A stretch of 64,000 bases of DNA, from contig NZ_FOTE01000003.1 in NCBI RefSeq assembly GCF_900114475.1, positions 536,667-600,666 of the forward strand, given 5' to 3'. A model generated the notes under the pieces. The model was not told the origin of the DNA. It did not search any database and worked only from the letters and a program-made list of their open reading frames with translations. The position numbers and the translations under genes are program-made. Positions 1 to 9,392 of the stretch are shown here, piece after piece (positions within the stretch are counted from its first letter, which is position 1; every line of letters starts with the position of its first letter). This DNA is from Paenibacillus sp. 1_12. GTDB lineage: Bacteria; Bacillota; Bacilli; Paenibacillales; NBRC-103111.

Positions 1-1995
1 AGCTTCCCTCTGCGTGGCCATCAGCTTGGCTACAGACCCAAAAACAATGCTTATGATGCTTGGAGCACGAATCAATTTGACCAATATATTCGGGATCTGG
101 CTATTTTCGGAGCCAACAGCATCGAAATATTGCCGCCAAGAACGGATGATGATGCTATAGGGCCAGTGATGAAGGTCGAACCGATGGAAATGATGATTCA
201 ATTATCAGAAATCATTCATTCCTATGGGATGGATACGTGGGTCTGGTATCCGAATATGGGAGGAGACTACTCGAATCCGAATACGATTGAAGCGGAGCTG
301 GCTGAGCGGGAGCATATATTCAGCAGTGTTCCGCATATTCAGCATATCTTCATCCCAGGAAGCGATCCGGGAGATATGGAGCCTGAACCGTTATTTAAAT
401 GGTGCGAACAAGTAGCCCATTTGCTGAATCGTTACCACCCTGACGCTAAGCTTTGGTTATCGCCTCAAGTTATGAACGGGGATCCGACTGCATGGAAAAA
501 GGGATTTTACGAGCAGCTGAGCAAGGAGCCTGCATGGCTGGGCGGAATTGTATTCGGTCCTCATGTGGACGAAGCATTATCGGAGCTACGGAGGATTGTT
601 CCGCAAAAATATCCGATTCGACGTTATGAGGACATCACTCATAATTTCCATTGCCAATATCCGGTCACAGATTGGGACCTCTCCTTCGCATTAACCTTGG
701 GCAGGGAAAGCAGCAATCCTCGCCCGTTGGCGCAGAAGCATATTCATAACGAGCTGGCCTCTTATGCTATCGGTAATCTTTCTTATTCGGAAGGTATTAA
801 TGACGACGTCAATAAATTTATTTGGAACGATCAGGATTGGAACCCACAGACGCCAGCTGTCGAAACGTTGCGGGATTTTGCCAGATGGTTTATTAGCTGT
901 GAGCAGGCGGATGGAGTGGCTCAAGGCTTACTGGCTTTGGAGAACAACTGGATCGGCCCTCTGGCAGCTAATGATGGTGTGGAAGTCACCCTGCTGCAGT
1001 GGCAGCAGATGGAAAGAGAGGCATCTGAGCGCGTATTGAACAATTATCGCTTCCAGATGGGTTTGCTGCGTGCCTACTTTGATGCCTACACCAAAAGGCG
1101 GCTTTTCTACGAAACCGAGCTGGAATATAGAGCCAAAGAAGCGCTTCGGGATGCGAAGCAATTAGGAGCGCTGGGTGCTGTGCAGCAAGCTGAACAGATT
1201 CTTGCCCGGGCTGTGACAGAGCTGGTAGCCCAGGATTACCGCAGACGCTGCGAGGAGCTGGCCGACAAACTGTTTGCCAACATCGGATACCAGTTGACCG
1301 TGTCACGGCATTATGCGATAGCTCAGGATCGAGGCGCTTTTATGGATGCGATCAATGCTCCCTTGAACGATGCCCGTTGGCTGCTCATCAAGTGTGCCTT
1401 GATCAAGAAGGAGCAGGATGAGGCCAAGCAACTAGCGATGATCGATGAGGTTTTGAACCGGATCAATCCGGGGCCTGGCGGATTTTATGACAATTTGGGC
1501 TCGTTTCGCAGCAACACCCGTATAGACCCGGGACAGGGATGGGAACAAGACCCCGGCTACCTGTACTCGCCGAGAACGGCTCATGCGGTTTACTTGCTAT
1601 CAGGTACGCGTGCGGAAGCAAAAGAGAAGGAACTTGGCGGTATTCCACTTGCCTGGATCAATCATATTAATGTGATGCTCGATACCCCGATCATCATTCG
1701 TTATGATCAGTTGGACCCATCCTCCGATTACATAGTGAAAGTCGCATATGTAGGAGAGATTGGTGTGGAAGCGCATAAGGCTGTCCAGGTAAAGCTAACG
1801 GCTAATGATACCTATGTGGTCGAAGAGAACCTGCTGGTGAACGGGTCAACAGTAACGATCCGTGAATCACTCATTCCCCGGGAAGTGGTTAGCAGTGGTG
1901 AGCTGAAGTTAACCTTTCTTCGCACCCAAGGCACCAAGCGATTGAATATAGGAGAAATCTGGTTGGTCCGAAGTGATCGAAGCGAGCAAATATGA
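1..1995 (+). CDS. Glycoside-hydrolase-like protein (GH67/alpha-glucuronidase-like barrel), 5' truncated by window edge
   Basis: The reading frame is open from base 1, so the start lies outside the window; 664 residues are visible before TGA. The first visible residues, SFPLRGHQLGYRPKNNAYDA, followed by a segment ending in EILPPRTDDDA, resemble the central TIM-barrel of alpha-glucuronidase-like (GH67-related) proteins. Further barrel-strand motifs are WVWYPNMGGDY, FIPGSDPGDMEPEP and LWLSPQVMNGD. The C-terminal 150 residues look like an all-beta sandwich. It lies upstream of a sugar ABC transporter of the LplB/YtcP type, which suggests breakdown of a uronate- or rhamnose-containing glycan, but the substrate is inference. 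A hairpin terminator follows, so transport genes are probably transcribed separately. The family assignment rests on remembered motif resemblance only. Confidence 0.55.
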   Translation, partial: SFPLRGHQLGYRPKNNAYDAWSTNQFDQYIRDLAIFGANSIEILPPRTDDDAIGPVMKVEPMEMMIQLSEIIHSYGMDTWVWYPNMGGDYSNPNTIEAELAEREHIFSSVPHIQHIFIPGSDPGDMEPEPLFKWCEQVAHLLNRYHPDAKLWLSPQVMNGDPTAWKKGFYEQLSKEPAWLGGIVFGPHVDEALSELRRIVPQKYPIRRYEDITHNFHCQYPVTDWDLSFALTLGRESSNPRPLAQKHIHNELASYAIGNLSYSEGINDDVNKFIWNDQDWNPQTPAVETLRDFARWFISCEQADGVAQGLLALENNWIGPLAANDGVEVTLLQWQQMEREASERVLNNYRFQMGLLRAYFDAYTKRRLFYETELEYRAKEALRDAKQLGALGAVQQAEQILARAVTELVAQDYRRRCEELADKLFANIGYQLTVSRHYAIAQDRGAFMDAINAPLNDARWLLIKCALIKKEQDEAKQLAMIDEVLNRINPGPGGFYDNLGSFRSNTRIDPGQGWEQDPGYLYSPRTAHAVYLLSGTRAEAKEKELGGIPLAWINHINVMLDTPIIIRYDQLDPSSDYIVKVAYVGEIGVEAHKAVQVKLTANDTYVVEENLLVNGSTVTIRESLIPREVVSSGELKLTFLRTQGTKRLNIGEIWLVRSDRSEQI

Positions 1996-2038
1996 GGATG
2001 GATCTCATTACTTGACTCATACAATAAGTATATCAACC

Positions 2039-2081
2039 AAGCTATTCCATAGTGCTGAAAGGCGCTGTTGAATAGCTTTTT
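2039..2081 (+). terminator. Rho-independent terminator after the GH-like gene
   Basis: AAGCTATTC (2039-2047) pairs with GAATAGCTT (2070-2078), followed by a T run (2077-2081). It separates the GH-like gene from the ABC operon. Confidence 0.7.
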
Positions 2082-2095
2082 GTATTATTCGCATG

Positions 2096-2205
2096 GTTTC
2101 AAAATGAAACAAGATAGAAAAATGAAACAAAGCGTGTATTGTAGAAAAAATGGAACCTCACCTCCCAAATTGGTTGTTACCCCACTGTTTTATGGATGCT
2201 ATACT
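2096..2205 (+). promoter_or_regulatory. Candidate AraC-type operator and extended -10 promoter of the sugar ABC operon
   Basis: The 304-base gap 1996-2299 holds a terminator and then this region. AAAATGAAACAA occurs twice (2101-2112 and 2119-2130), 18 bases apart, and the first copy is also part of an inverted repeat GTTTCA-AAA-TGAAAC (2096-2110). An extended -10 element TGCTATACT ends at 2205, with only a weak -35 (about 2177-2182). Direct repeats upstream of a promoter with a poor -35 fit activation by an AraC-family regulator, and one is encoded at 5979-8300. Regulator assignment is inference. Confidence 0.4.
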
Positions 2206-2299
2206 GATAATCGTTACAGCAGTAAATTTGCAGGAACCTTTTGCAACCGCTTTCCGGGTTGAATCAACAGTAGGTAACTAGTAAGGAGGGCGTATATAA

Positions 2300-3253
2300 A
2301 TGGCAGTAAGGAGCGTAGCGGAGACAAGTAAAGCAGCCGCAACGATTAAAATGACGGAAAGAAGAAAAAGAATTGCCGAGAGTAAGTACCTGTACATCAT
2401 GCTCTCGTTACCTATCCTTTATTTTATTTTATTTAAGTACGGTCCGATGTTCGGCTTGCTGATCGGCTTTCAGGATTATAATTTTGTTAAAGGCGTTTTT
2501 CACAGTGAGTGGGTGGGGCTTCGACATTTCCGTGAGTTTTTAAGTGATCCGTATTTTTGGAGATTAGTAAAAAATACAGTGCTTCTCAATGTGTATATGC
2601 TCCTATTTTATTTTCCCACCCCGATCATATTGGCACTGATTTTGAATGAGGTCAGATTAAAATGGTTTAAAAAGCTGTCGCAAACCGTCAGCTACCTGCC
2701 GCACTTTCTTTCAACTGTGGTGATATGCGGCATGGTGGTCAATTTTTTCTCCAACGATGGTATGATTAACCGAATTTTGATTGAATTCGGGAGTGACCCT
2801 AAGCCATTTTTAATGCTAGCTGAGTGGTTTCGGACGATTTATATCACCTCGGATATATGGCAGGGCGTAGGATGGGGTTCGATTATTTATTTGGCTGCCT
2901 TATCATCAATTGATCCGCAGCAATATGAAGCGGCCCGGATGGATGGTGCTAACCGATGGGATCAGATTCGTCATGTTACTTTGCCTGGAATAACTCCAGT
3001 TGTAACGATTATGTTCCTGCTTACGCTCGGCAATATGATGTCCATTGGTTATGAGAAAATATTGCTGCTATACACGGGTCCCACCTATGAAACAGCTGAT
3101 GTGATATCGACCTTCGCTTACCGACGCGGTTTATTGGGGAACGATTTTAGCTATGCTACAGCTGTCGAGCTTTTTCAAGCGGTCATTTCACTTTGTCTGA
3201 TTACGGCTGCAAACCAAGTGTCGCGGAAAGTGAGTGAAACGAGCTTATGGTGA
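2300..3253 (+). CDS. Sugar ABC transporter permease, LplB type
   Basis: 317-residue integral membrane protein with six predicted helices after a charged N-terminal tail. The cytoplasmic EAA loop is visible as EAARMDGANRWDQIRHVTLP (about residues 210-230), the site where the ATPase docks. The N-terminal KYGPMFGLLIGFQDYNF is typical of LplB-like subunits that import oligosaccharides in Paenibacillaceae. ATG at 2300 follows AGGAGGG (2284-2290). It forms an operon with the second permease (3292) and the binding lipoprotein (4190). No ATPase is encoded here; such systems usually share an MsmX-type ATPase encoded elsewhere (family knowledge). Confidence 0.9.
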   Translation: MAVRSVAETSKAAATIKMTERRKRIAESKYLYIMLSLPILYFILFKYGPMFGLLIGFQDYNFVKGVFHSEWVGLRHFREFLSDPYFWRLVKNTVLLNVYMLLFYFPTPIILALILNEVRLKWFKKLSQTVSYLPHFLSTVVICGMVVNFFSNDGMINRILIEFGSDPKPFLMLAEWFRTIYITSDIWQGVGWGSIIYLAALSSIDPQQYEAARMDGANRWDQIRHVTLPGITPVVTIMFLLTLGNMMSIGYEKILLLYTGPTYETADVISTFAYRRGLLGNDFSYATAVELFQAVISLCLITAANQVSRKVSETSLW

Positions 3254-3291
3254 TAGGTCTCTGTCACTGCACATCATGAAAGGAGGATAAC

Positions 3292-4161
3292 ATGAAAAAA
3301 CAAATGACATGGGGCTCCCTTTGCTTTGATGCCTTCATTTATCTGAGCCTGATTGTCGCTATCTTTGCCTTTGTATATCCGCTCTATTACATGTTTATTG
3401 TTTCAGTCAGCAATGGAATGAACGTAATGAGGGGGGAAATCAAATGGTTTCCGATCGGATTTAATCTAGACGCGTATTATACCATTCTTACGGATCCCAA
3501 AATTATTAGGGCTTACGGCAATACGTTGCTGTTCACAAGTGTGGGTACTTTCATTAATGTGGCGGCGACCGCATTGTGCGCTTACCCCTTATCCCGAAGT
3601 AAGCTTTACGGACGTTCTTTTTTTACCGTATTCATTGTCATTACGATGCTATTCCACGGTGGAATGATTCCGACGTATCTGGTTGTTGACAGCTTAGGGC
3701 TAATGAACAGCATCTGGGCTATCGTGATACCACCAGCGATCAATGTATGGTATATGATCATTATGAGGACGTTTTTCCAGAACATTCCGAATGAAATCCA
3801 GGAATCGGCCTATATGGATGGTGCCCATGAGATCACTATATTTTGGAGAATTATTATTCCGCTCTCGGCTCCTGTATTCGCTACCATGATCATGTTTTAC
3901 GCAGTATGGCATTGGAATAGCTTTTTTCCTGCTACGATCTATTTACGTGATAACACCATGGTACCCGTCCAAATCATTATGCGCAGTATGATTGTAGATG
4001 GCAACGTAGGCGAGGTCAACTCAACGAGGGATCTGACCACGATTCTCATAAGTATGAAGTATGCCGTCGTTATCGTAACCATTTTACCCATTCTCGCAGT
4101 GTATCCGTTTATACAAAAATATTTTGTTAAAGGCGCGATGGTTGGATCGTTAAAGGGCTGA
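3292..4161 (+). CDS. Sugar ABC transporter permease, YtcP type (CUT1)
   Basis: 289-residue permease with six hydrophobic segments. The EAA loop reads ESAYMDGAHEITIFWRIIIP (about residues 175-195), and the protein ends FVKGAMVGSLKG, the usual C-terminus of YtcP-like subunits. An AAGGAGG ribosome site lies just before ATG 3292. It pairs with the LplB-type permease 38 bases upstream to form the membrane channel and precedes the binding-protein gene by 28 bases. The substrate is probably an oligosaccharide. Confidence 0.9.
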   Translation: MKKQMTWGSLCFDAFIYLSLIVAIFAFVYPLYYMFIVSVSNGMNVMRGEIKWFPIGFNLDAYYTILTDPKIIRAYGNTLLFTSVGTFINVAATALCAYPLSRSKLYGRSFFTVFIVITMLFHGGMIPTYLVVDSLGLMNSIWAIVIPPAINVWYMIIMRTFFQNIPNEIQESAYMDGAHEITIFWRIIIPLSAPVFATMIMFYAVWHWNSFFPATIYLRDNTMVPVQIIMRSMIVDGNVGEVNSTRDLTTILISMKYAVVIVTILPILAVYPFIQKYFVKGAMVGSLKG

Positions 4162-4189
4162 CAAATCCATTATTGTAGGAGGGGAAAGT

Positions 4190-5770
4190 ATGAACAGACA
4201 TAAAACGATGTTGCTTTCATCCGTGGCGCTAATGCTGGCTGTTACGGCTTGCTCGAATTCTTCACAAAAGGAAGTGATGAAGGAAGCGACCAAGGAGGGA
4301 ACAACCACTCCGAAGCCTGCTGCTGCAAGTGGTAAGGCATCCGATGTTCCATTGACCGTAAAGATCCTGAAGGGCTCTTCCAGTATTAATTTACAGGCAC
4401 CGTTATTCGATTATATATTTGAGAAAACCAATGTAAGGATTCAGTTGGAGCTCGTCACTACGAATTTTGAGCAGAAAGCACAAACGATTATAGCGACCAA
4501 CAGCCTTCCGGATATTATGGAGGTCGCCTATGGCAAACAAATGTATGTCGACGGTGCCAAGAACGGACTTTTTCTACCGATCAGCGACTACATCAGCGAT
4601 GCGCCCAATTTGGCCAAAATTATGAAAGAGAATAAAGAAATTGCTAAGAACAATATTGACGGCAAAATCTATTCTTTTCCGAAACTGGGAGCGTGGAAGC
4701 TTCAACTGGCTCAAGGGGCGATGATACGATACGATTTGCTGGAGGAATTGGGGCTGGAAGCACCAAAAACCTTTGACGACTTGTATAAGGTGCTGAAAAA
4801 GTTTAAAGAGGCATATCCCAATTCCATTCCGTATACCGGAAGAGAAAATGCATTTAATTTATTGAAGCCGCTCGCCTTTGCAATGGGTTCTGGAAATCGG
4901 ATCTACTACGATCCGAATATAGAAGGCGGCAAATATGTATACGGTCAGGCCCATCCTGAGTTTAAACCGGTTCTTGAATTCACGAGCAAGCTGTTTAAGG
5001 AAAAGCTGCTGGACCCCGACTATGCGGTCAATACATCCGATGCCATGAAAGAGAAGCTGGCTTCCGGCAGGTCGTTGTTCTATTACGATAATAACAGCTT
5101 CGGTGTCAATTTTAATGAAGCCTTAAAGCCAAAGAATCCCAAAGCCCGATTCGAGCTGCTTCCGTTGATGAAAAACGATCGCGGTCAAACTCGAGGCTGG
5201 ATGTACAAGAAAGACTGGATGCACAATATCGTCATCAGCTCGAAAACGAAAAATCCACATGAGCTGGTTCGATTCCTGGATTGGTTTTATGGTGAAGAAG
5301 GGACACGTGCCACCGCTTACGGGGTTGAAGGGGTTAATTACAAAATGGAGAATGGGAAGCCGGTTATTCTGGATAGCATAATCAAGAAATATGCTCAAAC
5401 GAAGGACCCTTTCCGCAATATGCAAACCGATCTGGCTACAGGGTTTGAGCAGCTTGCTCTTAATGTCGACGAGCATCCCATGATCGAGACCTCCGCCCCG
5501 GAGCTGGTGAAATGGAAAGATATGATTACGACCGAAAAAGGATATGTATACGAGGTAGTCTCTCCACCGTTTACGAATGATGAGCTTTCCCGGTTGAAAA
5601 CGCTGCAATCCAAGGTGGACACTTTGGTCGATCAGGAAATGGATAAATTCATTATTGGTGTCCGACCTGTTAGTGATTTCGATAAGTTCTCGCAGCAGCT
5701 CATAGACAGCGGAGCTCTTGAAATCGAAAAGATATATAACGAAGCCAATCAACGTTACCAAAAACAATAG
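4190..5770 (+). CDS. Extracellular solute-binding lipoprotein of the sugar ABC transporter
   Basis: 526 residues. It starts with a lipoprotein signal peptide ending in VTAC (Cys21, the lipidation site), then a low-complexity Lys/Thr/Ala/Pro linker, then a large family-1-type binding fold with DIMEVAYGKQMYVDGAKNGLF and GKIYSFPKLGAW motifs typical of LipO-like proteins. It should sit on the outer face of the membrane and deliver a sugar to the two permeases upstream. ATG 4190 follows AGGAGGGG. Length agrees with LipO-like proteins of Paenibacillus. The ligand cannot be read from sequence. Confidence 0.9.
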   Translation: MNRHKTMLLSSVALMLAVTACSNSSQKEVMKEATKEGTTTPKPAAASGKASDVPLTVKILKGSSSINLQAPLFDYIFEKTNVRIQLELVTTNFEQKAQTIIATNSLPDIMEVAYGKQMYVDGAKNGLFLPISDYISDAPNLAKIMKENKEIAKNNIDGKIYSFPKLGAWKLQLAQGAMIRYDLLEELGLEAPKTFDDLYKVLKKFKEAYPNSIPYTGRENAFNLLKPLAFAMGSGNRIYYDPNIEGGKYVYGQAHPEFKPVLEFTSKLFKEKLLDPDYAVNTSDAMKEKLASGRSLFYYDNNSFGVNFNEALKPKNPKARFELLPLMKNDRGQTRGWMYKKDWMHNIVISSKTKNPHELVRFLDWFYGEEGTRATAYGVEGVNYKMENGKPVILDSIIKKYAQTKDPFRNMQTDLATGFEQLALNVDEHPMIETSAPELVKWKDMITTEKGYVYEVVSPPFTNDELSRLKTLQSKVDTLVDQEMDKFIIGVRPVSDFDKFSQQLIDSGALEIEKIYNEANQRYQKQ

Positions 5771-5797
5771 TTGTGCTTTTAAAGGACTTCTGAAAGG

Positions 5798-5843
5798 AAA
5801 GCCTGCCAGAACCGCGTTTTTAACGGCCTCGGCAGGCTTTTGC
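5798..5843 (+). terminator. Rho-independent terminator of the sugar ABC operon
   Basis: AAAGCCTGCC (5798-5807) pairs with GGCAGGCTTT (5831-5840), with a short T run at the 3' side. Confidence 0.75.
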
Positions 5844-5978
5844 ATATTTCTGAATGATCACTTGTGGCTAACTGAGCTATCGTAAGGTAGGGCATTCCAT
5901 TTTGCAGGTTTGGCAGTATAATAAGATCATAAGGAAACGCCTTCATTCAATGGGATAAAGAAAGAGGGTAGTTAGGTA

Positions 5979-8300
5979 ATGAAAACATTGAATTCTAAAG
6001 GCTCCGTTCCATTAAACCGCCTCTTTTTACGTATATTGCTCTACTTCCTCTCTTTTTTGATTCCTATCGTATTGATAGGGGCTATTTTTTATGTAACTAC
6101 GACGAATCGACTCAAAGAAGAATTTACACAAAAGTTTGAAACGAATTTGTATTCGTCTGTTCGAACGATCGACATTTATTTGAATACGGCACAATCCAGC
6201 TCGGGACCCAGTTTTTTTTACGAGGTTAAAGCGATTCTGAAGCCATACGCCGAGTATCGCGATGATGAGCGTTTGGACCTAACCAAAATTACACAAACCA
6301 TCGCAAGAATTTCCAACAATTTAAGTGAGATTATCGATAATATATTTGTGTTTACGGATGATGAGAAGGTATTCAAGCAGGATGGAATGGAGGATTTTCA
6401 ACAGTTTTTTGAGAATTACAAGTTTATTGGATATGACCCGAATCTGTGGAAAGACAAGCTTATGAACGGCAGGCCGCTTGAGATTTTGGAGCCTACTGAG
6501 ATTAGAGTCAACAGGTCGGTAAGTAAGCCGGTTATTCCTTTTTTGTTCACCAGTCTGGTTAACGGCCATAAAGCGGTTATGGTGTATACGATTCCAGTTG
6601 ACATCATCGATAGGACATTGCGGAATCATACCTTGGTTGACTCTACCCAATTCATTGTTATCGACAACAATCACAACAAGGTCATTTGGAGCAGCGCCAA
6701 ACAACTAACAGAACCAACCGTCATTTCGCAAATTCAGGAGTTCTTTAAATCGGGGAGCCTTCAGCATGGGGAAATGAAGATCAACAAAGAGCCATTCGTC
6801 GTGACTCAGGTGATGTCGGAAACGTACGGCTGGAGCTATTATTCGGTGACGCCTGTAGCCGAATTTCGTAATCAAACGAGCTATTACCTCTTTTCTTTAT
6901 TAACGACCTGCTTCGTGCTGGTTGTGGTCGGTATCCTATTCTCGATTATTTTTACCTTCAATTTGTACAATCCAATTAAACACATACGGGATATCCTTGA
7001 TCATCCTGAGGAAACCGATGAGCGCGTGGAAATGCCCGACAGACACACGGCATTCGATTTTATTGGCACTCGCATCAATCGGTTGATCGAACATAACCAT
7101 CAATTCAAGCATGAGCTGGAAACCGTGTCCGTCGGCTATTTGGAGCAATCGCTGTTAAATTTGATTCATGGAAGAACGGCAGTAAACAAACTGGAAATCG
7201 GAAACATGCTAAGCAAGCATTTTTCATTTCATAAACCTTCCTTTCTGTGCTGCATGATCCGCTTCGACTTTAAAGAGGCGTTCTACAAGGACATTCAGGA
7301 TGTGGAGCGGTTACAGATTTTGAGTAAAATGAAAAAGATTATATGGGGGCTTCTGCGGCCTTACGCTAATATTTACTTGATGGAGGAGCATGATCATCTA
7401 TACATCGGGATTATTAATTTGCAGGACGCGGAGGAAACGGAGCAGGTCAGGAAGGGCTTGCAATCGGTCATCGACACGTTCCACTATGATTCCCGCTATT
7501 GCTTCATTTATATTGGGATTGGAGAAATACATGAAGGGATTCAAGGCATAGCACGGTCTTACGCGGATGCGTTGAAGGCGCTGGAATCGGCAGATGGACA
7601 GATGGATTTTCAAGTTATAGATGCCGCAGCTGTTTCTCACGATTCGATGCATTATTTGTATTCCTTTATGGATGAAAACAGTATTATCAATTGCTTGAAA
7701 GCAGGCGACATGGCCAATCTACGGCTGAAAGTGGACAGTATCGTAGGAAAAAATAAAGAGAAGGGAATCCCCCGCCACTTGATCGCGGAATTGTTGGCTG
7801 AAATCTACAATACAGGCTGCCGCTTTCTGGCTGAACGGGGGATCAATCCGAATGAACTGATGGAATCTGGCAGGCTGGGTTCCTTATCTAATCACGATGA
7901 ACAATTGCTTCTGGTGTTTACTTTTTTTGAGCTGATTATGGATCGTATTTTCATACAGGAGCAGGACGGCTTCAGCGAAATCAGCTCGCTCATTATTGAA
8001 TACATCCATGAAAACTATCATCATGATTTGGGTCTGGAGAAGATTTCAGGAGAAATGGGCGTTTCCTCCAAATATATTTCACATGTATTTAAAGAAAAAA
8101 CAGGCGAAAGTCTGATTGGATACATCAGTAAATATCGTATTTCCAAGGCCAAGGAGATGCTGGTGGAAACCGACCTGAATGTGAGCGAGATTTCCAATCG
8201 TGTTGGTATATTCAGCCGAACGACATTTATCCGCCTGTTTAAAAAGTATGAAGGTACGACTCCGCTGCTATACCGGAATTTAAGAAGCCGCAATCAATAA
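5979..8300 (+). CDS. Membrane-bound AraC-family regulator with extracytoplasmic sensor
   Basis: 773 residues. Order: short cytoplasmic tail, TM1 (about 14-36), extracytoplasmic sensor of the Cache kind (about 40-295), TM2 (about 297-323), a HAMP-like linker, a central cytoplasmic region of about 300 residues, and a C-terminal AraC DNA-binding domain (about 670-770) with two helix-turn-helix units (DLGLEKISGEMGVSSKYISH and NVSEISNRVGIFSRTTFIRL). This architecture is common beside LplB/YtcP transporters in Paenibacillaceae, where it senses an extracellular ligand and activates the transport operon. It has its own unit after the operon terminator, with an AGAGGG ribosome site. The direct repeats at 2101-2130 are its most likely target (inference). 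Confidence 0.88.
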   Translation: MKTLNSKGSVPLNRLFLRILLYFLSFLIPIVLIGAIFYVTTTNRLKEEFTQKFETNLYSSVRTIDIYLNTAQSSSGPSFFYEVKAILKPYAEYRDDERLDLTKITQTIARISNNLSEIIDNIFVFTDDEKVFKQDGMEDFQQFFENYKFIGYDPNLWKDKLMNGRPLEILEPTEIRVNRSVSKPVIPFLFTSLVNGHKAVMVYTIPVDIIDRTLRNHTLVDSTQFIVIDNNHNKVIWSSAKQLTEPTVISQIQEFFKSGSLQHGEMKINKEPFVVTQVMSETYGWSYYSVTPVAEFRNQTSYYLFSLLTTCFVLVVVGILFSIIFTFNLYNPIKHIRDILDHPEETDERVEMPDRHTAFDFIGTRINRLIEHNHQFKHELETVSVGYLEQSLLNLIHGRTAVNKLEIGNMLSKHFSFHKPSFLCCMIRFDFKEAFYKDIQDVERLQILSKMKKIIWGLLRPYANIYLMEEHDHLYIGIINLQDAEETEQVRKGLQSVIDTFHYDSRYCFIYIGIGEIHEGIQGIARSYADALKALESADGQMDFQVIDAAAVSHDSMHYLYSFMDENSIINCLKAGDMANLRLKVDSIVGKNKEKGIPRHLIAELLAEIYNTGCRFLAERGINPNELMESGRLGSLSNHDEQLLLVFTFFELIMDRIFIQEQDGFSEISSLIIEYIHENYHHDLGLEKISGEMGVSSKYISHVFKEKTGESLIGYISKYRISKAKEMLVETDLNVSEISNRVGIFSRTTFIRLFKKYEGTTPLLYRNLRSRNQ

Positions 8301-8358
8301 AATCTGAAGAGTCGAACAGTCACAGACTTGTAACGCTTGGATGTGTTCAAATTCAAAT

Positions 8359-9171
8359 TCAAATCCGAATTTTATTATCCATATTTTGTAAATCGTCGCC
8401 TAGTTTTTGTTTGATTTCGTTGAGATCTCGTTCCATTTGGGCTATAAAGGCAGTCATATCGGAGGCGTGAACGAACAGGTTCATGCCTTCCTGACCCCAT
8501 GCAATTTCCTGCTCCACTCCCCAGAAGTAATGAATGCCTGCCGCGACTTGAGCGGCTCTTGCCTTACGTATGATCGTGCTTACAGCCTCCTTAAATACAG
8601 GGTGTTCGTATTGCTCTGGTACGTTCAGACTGCATGATAAGTCGTGGGGGCCAATCAAGACGCCGTCCAACTGCGGGACCTGCAGGATGGCATCAAGCGC
8701 TTCAAGCGCGGGCTGGCTCTCGATATTAACGATCAGTATATTCCCCGCATTAGCCTGCTCCAAGTAAGCAGCAAGCGGCTCCTCGGGAACTTCGTCACCT
8801 TGAAGAATACGTGATAATTTCTCTCCTTTTATCGGCCGCAGCTTGACGGCACCACGAAGCGCCTGTACCTGCTCCACGGATTCGATATAAGGTGCTACAA
8901 TACCGGCTGCTCCCGCATCCATAGCTTTACTTGCTTCATAAGGGTCTGGAGAAGGAATACGTACGATGGGTGCAATGCCGAGCGCTGTATACGTCCGGCA
9001 CATCCAGGAGAGCATGTCTCGGTCGATGGACATATGCTCCGTGTCGATAAAGACGAAATCAATACCCAGCTTTTGAACTTCTACTGGCCAGCGAGGTGAG
9101 GTTGAAATAATCAATGTGCCATAAGCTCTTTGCCCGCTGCGCAGATGATTCTGCAATTCGACTTGATTCAT
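8359..9171 (-). CDS. HpcH/HpaI-family aldolase
   Basis: 270-residue class II (metal-dependent) aldolase of the HpcH/HpaI/RhmA group, which cleaves 2-keto-3-deoxy acids to pyruvate and an aldehyde. Visible motifs are FVFIDTEHMSID (substrate and metal region), AMDAGAAGIVAPYIE, the metal-binding Glu in NIESQPALEALD and GVLIGPHDLSCSL. ATG 9171 is preferred over a start at 9195 because GAGGG lies about 7 bases upstream of it. It is convergent with the AraC gene and divergent from the kinase at 9393. A role in degrading rhamnose- or uronate-derived keto-deoxy acids would fit the neighbouring carbohydrate genes, but that is inference. Confidence 0.85.
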   Translation of the reverse strand: MNQVELQNHLRSGQRAYGTLIISTSPRWPVEVQKLGIDFVFIDTEHMSIDRDMLSWMCRTYTALGIAPIVRIPSPDPYEASKAMDAGAAGIVAPYIESVEQVQALRGAVKLRPIKGEKLSRILQGDEVPEEPLAAYLEQANAGNILIVNIESQPALEALDAILQVPQLDGVLIGPHDLSCSLNVPEQYEHPVFKEAVSTIIRKARAAQVAAGIHYFWGVEQEIAWGQEGMNLFVHASDMTAFIAQMERDLNEIKQKLGDDLQNMDNKIRI

Positions 9172-9392
9172 GAAGGCTCCCTCTTTTCTAATCACTTATC
9201 CTTACCTTTTCAGGTTAGCGCATGTGGTTCAAATAAGAAACGTCCACTTTCGGAACGGAAGTTTCAATTTAGGCGGAAGACCGATTTGTTTTATTTTCCA
9301 CCTTGTTTCAATTTTACCGTGAATTCATGCAAAGACTTTAAGCAGTTAGTTGTGGTATTCTATAAGCAAAACCAACCCGAGGGGATTTACTA

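Noticed and set aside
2068-2262. 64-residue frame before the sugar ABC operon
   Set aside because: It covers a terminator, the candidate operator and the promoter, and has no ribosome site.
5123-5845. 240-residue minus-strand open frame
   Set aside because: It is antisense to the well-supported binding lipoprotein (4190-5770), has no ribosome site and no recognisable domain.
8341-8378. AAATTC triple microrepeat with GAATTT pairing as a terminator
   Set aside because: AT-rich, short, and overlapping the aldolase stop; chance pairing is likely.
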